From the NCBI GenBank assembly GCA_050115015.1, contig JASFRI010000083.1:1-12420 (forward strand): a stretch of 12,420 bases of DNA, in the 5' to 3' direction. Below the pieces are notes generated by a model. It did no database searches, was not told the DNA's origin, and saw only the letters and a program-made list of their open reading frames with translations. The position numbers and the translations under genes are program-made. This document shows positions 5,897 through 12,420 of this stretch, one piece after another. The stretch's first letter is position 1; every line of letters begins with the position of its first letter. The DNA is from JASFRI01 sp050115015 (GTDB lineage: Bacteria; Acidobacteriota; Polarisedimenticolia; CBDVAL01).

Positions 5897-6865
5897 TCAC
5901 CTGGTTGCGGTGTTCTGCTGCCGGCGCGCGGCAGCGGCGATCAAGGCGGGTCCACGCGCCGCCGGATTGACCGGCAGCGGCGCGAGCCGGACCGCTTCGA
6001 AACCTGCCTCGAGGAGGTATCCACGCAGGGCCTCCTCGGTGAAACCGAGCCACACGTGCCCCATCCGGGCTGCCAGGTCCTCCCGATCATGGGGGCGCAT
6101 GTCCACGATCAGGAGCCGCCCGTCGCCGCGGAGGACCCGGGCCACTTCCCGGAGCGCTCGGGCCGGCTCCGGCACGTGGTGAAGCACCAGCGCCAGCACT
6201 GCCGCGTCCAGGGCACCGTCGTCCACCGGGAGAGCCTCCAGCTCTCCGTGCAGCACCTCGACGTTGATGTGCGGGCGCAGCCGGGCGCGGGCCTCCCGGA
6301 GCATCTCCTCGGCGCCGTCCACGGCGATCACCCGGCCCACGAAGGGGGCGAGGGCCGCCGCGACCGCCCCGCTCCCGCATCCCAGGTCTCCGACGACCCA
6401 GCCCGGGTCCAGGAGGCCCGGCAAGGCCTGCAGGAAGAACCCCGGCCCGAACAGCTCGTCCCGCATCCGGTCCCAGTCGCCGGCCTCGCTGGAGAAGAAC
6501 GCGGCAGACCGGCTCCGGCGCCGTGCCAGCACCGGCGCCAGCCGTGCCCGGTCCTGCACCGTACCGGCGGCGGCGGCGACCTGCTCGCGGACCGCCATCC
6601 ACAGACGACGGATGGGGGCCTCGAGGCGGTCCCGGTCGACGCGGTAGTACCGTCGGGTGCCCTCGGGCCGCGAGGCCACCCACCCACCGTCCGCGAGGGC
6701 CTTGAGGTGCCGGCTGACGGTGGACTGGGGAGCCTGGAGGACCTCCCGGAGCTCCGAGACGGTCAGCTCCTGGGCCTCCAGGAGGAGAAGGATCCGGGCC
6801 CGGACGGGCTCCGCGAGGGCCGTCAGGCGGTCGAATACGTCCAGCGTGGTGGTGGTTTCGAGCAC
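5897..6865 (-). CDS. ArsR-family transcriptional regulator fused to a SAM-dependent methyltransferase domain
   Basis: 322 residues from a GTG at 6863-6865, the only start codon in front of the HTH domain. Residues 10-80 are an ArsR winged helix: FDRLTALAEPVRARILLLL, the HTH ELTVSELREVLQAPQSTVSRHLKAL (33-57), then the wing SRPEGTRRYYRV. The alpha-3 metal site of classical ArsR proteins (ELCVCDL) reads ELTVSEL. The protein has a single cysteine, located in the methyltransferase motif, so metal sensing is unlikely. Residues 100-150 form a linker. Residues 155-310 are a class I methyltransferase: motif I VGDLGCGSG (158-166), AVDGAEEML with Asp183 as the expected ribose-binding acid, LALVLHHVPEPARALREVARVL (224-245) and RLLIVDMRPHDRE. 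Such fusions are often found beside methyl-cycle genes, and SahR, an ArsR-type regulator, controls SAM recycling in Proteobacteria. By inference this protein binds SAM or SAH and represses itself and ahcY. A true methylation substrate cannot be excluded. Confidence 0.88.
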   Translation of the reverse strand: MLETTTTLDVFDRLTALAEPVRARILLLLEAQELTVSELREVLQAPQSTVSRHLKALADGGWVASRPEGTRRYYRVDRDRLEAPIRRLWMAVREQVAAAAGTVQDRARLAPVLARRRSRSAAFFSSEAGDWDRMRDELFGPGFFLQALPGLLDPGWVVGDLGCGSGAVAAALAPFVGRVIAVDGAEEMLREARARLRPHINVEVLHGELEALPVDDGALDAAVLALVLHHVPEPARALREVARVLRGDGRLLIVDMRPHDREDLAARMGHVWLGFTEEALRGYLLEAGFEAVRLAPLPVNPAARGPALIAAAARRQQNTATR

Positions 6866-6866
6866 G

Positions 6867-6890
6867 TTATATCCGTATATCCGGATATAA
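6867..6890. promoter_or_regulatory. Palindromic operator, TTATATCCG-N6-CGGATATAA, probably for the ArsR-methyltransferase protein
   Basis: The 9-bp arms at 6867-6875 and 6882-6890 are perfect inverted copies with a 6-bp spacer. A second, perfect 14-bp palindrome TATATCCGGATATA (6876-6889) is nested within, so ATATCCG or its complement occurs three times. The site is A/T-rich in a very GC-rich setting. It begins one base upstream of the regulator's GTG and ends on the -10 box, so bound repressor would cover the transcription start. A two-fold symmetric site of this size suits an ArsR-type dimer. Binding by the adjacent regulator is inference. Confidence 0.72.
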
Positions 6891-6918
6891 GGGTAGATAA
6901 GTGCGGGGCGGATGTCAA
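6890..6918 (-). promoter_or_regulatory. Promoter of the arsR-methyltransferase / ahcY operon
   Basis: On the minus strand, a perfect TTGACA (6918-6913) is followed after 17 bp by TACCCT (6895-6890), which fits the -10 consensus only at its first, second and last bases. The weak -10 abuts the palindromic operator. The expected start, near 6883, lies inside the operator and leaves a leader of only about 17 nt. The Shine-Dalgarno is modest (CGGAT). Confidence 0.55.
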
Positions 6919-6947
6919 CCCCCTTTCGTGGGACCGGGGGAGGGGGT
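6918..6947 (-). terminator. Possible weak stem-loop at the end of spoVR
   Basis: AGGGGGT (6941-6947) at the spoVR stop codon can pair with ACCCCCT (6918-6924) across a 16-nt loop. No U-tract follows, and the distal arm borders the -35 box of the next operon. It is a marginal terminator, so some read-through from spoVR into the regulator gene is plausible. Confidence 0.3.
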
Positions 6948-8467
6948 CAGGACGCGGGGGATTCGGTGGGGTCGGCGCCGGAGACCTCGCCCGCCTCCGA
7001 GTCCGACAGCGTCTCGCCGTCGAACCGCAGGATGTGACGGCTGTCGCCGAACACGGTCTCCAGGTTGACGGGGCGCTTCCAGAGCGTGAACAGGTGCCGC
7101 AGCGTCTCGCGGGCGTAGTCGTACTTCAGCTCGATCCCCTCGTGGCGGTGGTGCAGGAGGAGCTCGGCGCGGTTCTTGTAGTTTCCGTCCTCGACGTAGA
7201 TGAACGGCTGGCCCGCGTTCGTCAGCTGGAAGAGCAGCTGGCGCTTCACCTCCTCGAACTGGCGGGCCGCGATGTGGTAGGCGCCGGTCTTCTGGTTGAA
7301 CGCGAAGGTGAACATCCTGTGGCGGCGGCAGAAGTCCGCAGTGAGGAAGTGATCGATGAACGTGACGTCGTTGTAGATCTTCCGCACCTCGAAGATCTTC
7401 TCCCGGCCCAGGCCGAGCTTCAGGTCCCAGTTCTGCTTCTCGCGTACGTCGTCGCAGTCGTCGTAGTCCTTTCCGAACCGTCCCCGGTCCCACCGGTCCT
7501 CGATGTCCCGGAACAGCTCGATACCGAGCTTGTACGGATTGAGCTTGCGGCTGCCGCCCCCGAGGGTGCCGGAGTGGTGGTCGGCGTAGTCGATGATCTC
7601 CGAATCGGTGAGCGCTCGCTCGGTCATGATCCGGGAATGCCAGTACGCCGCCCACCCCTCGTTCATGATCTTCGTCTGGGCCTGTGGCGCGAAGTAGTAC
7701 GCCTCGTCGCGGATGATGCCGACGATCTCCCGCTCCCAGGGCTCCAGCGGTGCATGGTCGATCATGAACTTCAGCACGTCCCGGAGAGGCTGTGCGGGAA
7801 AGCGCTTTCGGGACTGCTCCTCCTCCTCCTTCCGCTTCCGGCTACGCTCCGCCGTCAGCTCGGGCGGATGGATGAAGTCCTGCATGTATTCCTTGGACGT
7901 CGCCCATGCCGCGGGCTCGGGCTGCCCCTCCGCTGGAGGCTCCTGCGGTGCCGCCTCCCGCCGGATCTGCACGGAGTGCGGGTCGATCAGGTTCTCGAGG
8001 GAGAGGCAGGAGTCGATGAGGTTCTCGACCTTCTCCAGCCCATGGCGGTCGATCAGTCGGCGGACACGGGTCGCATGGTTCGCCATCTGGTCCATCATCT
8101 TCCGATTCGTGTGCGCGAACCAGAGGTTGTTCTTGAAGAAGTCGCTGTGTCCGTAGACGTGGGCCATCACCAGCTTCTGGTCCACCAGGGGGTTGGACTC
8201 CAGCAGGTACGCGTAGCTCGGGTTGTTGTTGATCACCATCTCGTAGATCTTGTGCAGCCCGTACGCGTAGGAGCGGCTCATCCGCTCGTATTCCATCCCG
8301 AAGCGCCAGTGGGGGTACCGGGTCGGAAACCCTCCGTACGAGGCCACCGCGTTCATCTGCTCGTAAGTGAGCACCTCGAAGATGACCTCGAAGAAGTCGA
8401 GTCCGAAGTCGATCGCGTGGGCGCGGACGTCCTTGCGGACCTGTTCGAGTTCCGGTGGCAGGCTCAT
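6947..8467 (-). CDS. spoVR: SpoVR/YcgB family protein
   Basis: 506 residues from the ATG at 8465-8467, close to E. coli YcgB (about 510). The frame runs on to 8572, but that part overlaps yeaH and is low-complexity, so I chose the internal start MSLPPELEQV. Conserved stretches: FFEVIFEVLTYEQMNAVASYGGFPTRYPHWRFGMEYE (25-61), EMVINNNPSYAYLLESN (76-92), MAHVYGHSDFFKNNLWF (101-117), KIMNEGWAAYWHSRIM (266-281), and LNPYKLGIELFRDIEDRW. The His-rich MAHVYGHSDF and NEGWAAYWH segments resemble a metal site, but no enzyme activity is established for the family. A charged insert at about 165-225 (Pro/Glu-rich, then KRKEEEEQSRKR) is probably disordered. In Bacillus, SpoVR affects spore cortex; in non-sporulating Proteobacteria the gene accompanies prkA and yeaH as here. 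It follows yeaH by 19 bp and is the last gene of that operon. No strong ribosome-binding site is visible. Confidence 0.95.
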   Translation of the reverse strand: MSLPPELEQVRKDVRAHAIDFGLDFFEVIFEVLTYEQMNAVASYGGFPTRYPHWRFGMEYERMSRSYAYGLHKIYEMVINNNPSYAYLLESNPLVDQKLVMAHVYGHSDFFKNNLWFAHTNRKMMDQMANHATRVRRLIDRHGLEKVENLIDSCLSLENLIDPHSVQIRREAAPQEPPAEGQPEPAAWATSKEYMQDFIHPPELTAERSRKRKEEEEQSRKRFPAQPLRDVLKFMIDHAPLEPWEREIVGIIRDEAYYFAPQAQTKIMNEGWAAYWHSRIMTERALTDSEIIDYADHHSGTLGGGSRKLNPYKLGIELFRDIEDRWDRGRFGKDYDDCDDVREKQNWDLKLGLGREKIFEVRKIYNDVTFIDHFLTADFCRRHRMFTFAFNQKTGAYHIAARQFEEVKRQLLFQLTNAGQPFIYVEDGNYKNRAELLLHHRHEGIELKYDYARETLRHLFTLWKRPVNLETVFGDSRHILRFDGETLSDSEAGEVSGADPTESPAS

Positions 8468-8486
8468 GGCGGGGTCGGAGACGGGC

Positions 8487-9599
<1,113 letters not shown>

Positions 9600-9656
9600 G
9601 ATGTTCCGGCTCCAGCGATGGCGGGAGAGGGCCCCCGGGGCTGACGGGTCCGTGGG

Positions 9657-11723
<2,067 letters not shown>

Positions 11724-11731
11724 CGCGGGGG

Positions 11732-11739
11732 CACCTCCT
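11732..11739 (-). promoter_or_regulatory. Strong Shine-Dalgarno of prkA
   Basis: AGGAGGTG on the minus strand lies 8 nt before the ATG at 11723. It is the best ribosome-binding site in the window and decides the prkA start against the longer open frame. Confidence 0.85.
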
Positions 11740-11872
11740 GAATAGGGTATCGGTCGCGTCGTCGGGGCCGCCGGCGACCGGACCACGGCGACCGCGACGC
11801 TCCGGGGTCCCCCGGGCGACCGTCTTCGCGAGGAGGGACCGGATGGGCGGGACGCCGTTTCGCGTCACGGCG

Positions 11873-11901
11873 AATATAGTGAACAGGATCCGGTTTGTCA
11901 A
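11873..11901 (-). promoter_or_regulatory. Near-consensus promoter for the prkA-yeaH-spoVR operon
   Basis: On the minus strand a perfect TTGACA (11901-11896) is followed after 17 bp by TATATT (11878-11873), preceded by C. A T-run (A6 or longer on the plus strand, 11900-11907) lies at and just upstream of the -35 box and may act as an UP-like element. Predicted start is near 11866, giving a leader of about 140 nt that is GC-rich and contains no obvious gene. Homologous operons in enteric bacteria respond to sigma-S. The C before the -10 box is compatible with that, but the strong -35 box is not required for it. Confidence 0.78.
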
Positions 11902-11972
11902 AAAAAGCGACAGCCGTGCAAGGACTTGCGGGACACGACGTTAGGGTTGTTCGAGGTGCCGGGGGCGATCGC

Positions 11973-12420
11973 TCAGCGTGTCCGGCTCGCCCGCTGGCGC
12001 AGGATGTGTCCGCCCGCCACCGCCAGCCCGAGAAGGGTGCTTGCCGCGATCCCGCAGACGAGGGCGACCATCAGGTGGATCGCGGGGAGCGGGGCCTGCG
12101 GGCCGTGCAGTGCGTGGATCGTCGGCGCCATCGGGGTGAGCCCCTCGACGGCCCGGCCCAGCAGTCCCGCCGCCGCGGCCGCGACGCCGACGAGCAGGTC
12201 GAGCATGCGGGACGGCTCCAGGAGGTCGGGCTGTAGCACGCGCCCGAAGCCACGCAGCACGTGGCCGGTCGTCGGGAGCGCCAGGATGCCGACCACCCCG
12301 GCCAGCAGGACGGCCGCCGGGGCGACGAGCTGCAGGAGGGACCGCCTCGGGCGTGGCGGGGGCATCTGGCGCACGCGCTGCATCACGCCCGCGGTGAAGC
12401 CCGCCGGTTCGTCCGGTGCC
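11973..12420 (-). CDS. Membrane protein of unknown function, 3' part only (N-terminus beyond the window)
   Basis: The frame is open to the window edge, giving 148 C-terminal residues. GTG and ATG codons at 12386 and 12383 exist. The codons before them still read like protein (PDEPAGFTAGVMQRVRQMP), so I treat the gene as entering from the right. Predicted membrane segments are LLQLVAPAAVLLAGVVGILAL, MLDLLVGVAAAAAGLLGRAV and AIHLMVALVCGIAASTLLGLAV, with a short basic C-terminus GGHILRQRASRTR. The pattern 'EPAGFTAGVM-RV' followed by Arg-rich sequence and a membrane helix is common in anti-sigma-factor-like proteins, after their N-terminal cytoplasmic zinc-finger domain. That reading needs the missing part. 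About 70 bp separate it from the prkA promoter, with no clear terminator. Confidence 0.6.
   Translation of the reverse strand, partial: APDEPAGFTAGVMQRVRQMPPPRPRRSLLQLVAPAAVLLAGVVGILALPTTGHVLRGFGRVLQPDLLEPSRMLDLLVGVAAAAAGLLGRAVEGLTPMAPTIHALHGPQAPLPAIHLMVALVCGIAASTLLGLAVAGGHILRQRASRTR

Noticed and set aside
11900..11907. T-run on the minus strand as an intrinsic terminator of the gene at 11973-12420
   Set aside because: No stable stem precedes it. It fits better as an A/T element at and just upstream of the -35 box of the prkA promoter.

Overview
The window comes from the chromosome of a GC-rich, Gram-negative bacterium. Codon third positions are strongly G/C. One gene encodes a signal-peptide-bearing outer-membrane beta-barrel protein, and the left edge holds an NtrC/NtrX-type sigma-54 activator. 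The gene mix (PrkA-YeaH-SpoVR, plant-type glutamate-cysteine ligase, long-form SahH, ArsR-methyltransferase fusion) fits Deltaproteobacteria/Myxococcota, Acidobacteriota or similar phyla. No rRNA or tRNA is present to decide, so the assignment is an inference.

Layout. The C-terminal end of the sigma-54 regulator (+ strand) occupies 1-399. It converges on a leftward block that fills the rest of the window. The gap at the convergence (400-725) holds no gene. It carries an elaborate imperfect inverted repeat (401-709) built of two related palindromes inside matching terminal repeats. All other genes are on the minus strand, described here from right to left. They begin with the 3' part of a membrane protein (12420-11973). 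The stress/sporulation module prkA-yeaH-spoVR (11723-6947) follows, behind a near-consensus sigma-70-like promoter at 11873-11901. Next is an ArsR-methyltransferase regulator (6865-5897) followed by ahcY (5865-4363). They form an operon with its own promoter and a palindromic operator that touches the regulator's start codon. A perfect 14-bp GC hairpin closes this unit. gshA (4241-2844) comes next. Last is a two-gene unit behind its own TTGACC-N17-TATAAT promoter: a class I aminotransferase (2683-1520) and an outer-membrane barrel protein (1523-726), overlapping by ATGA.

How the genes may work together. SahH splits S-adenosylhomocysteine (SAH) to homocysteine plus adenosine, and GshA commits cysteine to glutathione. 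The middle of the window is therefore a sulfur amino acid/methyl-cycle block. The ArsR-methyltransferase fusion lacks the usual ArsR metal-site cysteines and keeps a SAM-binding motif. The most economical reading is that it senses SAM or SAH and represses its own operon through the TTATATCCG-N6-CGGATATAA site. The prkA-yeaH-spoVR trio is a widely conserved operon of a AAA+/kinase-like protein, a VWA protein and SpoVR, linked in other bacteria to stationary phase, nutrient stress and sporulation. Its molecular role is still poorly understood. The most rewarding items to follow up are the non-coding inverted-repeat element, the regulator/operator pair in front of ahcY, and the unexplained coupling of the aminotransferase to an outer-membrane protein.
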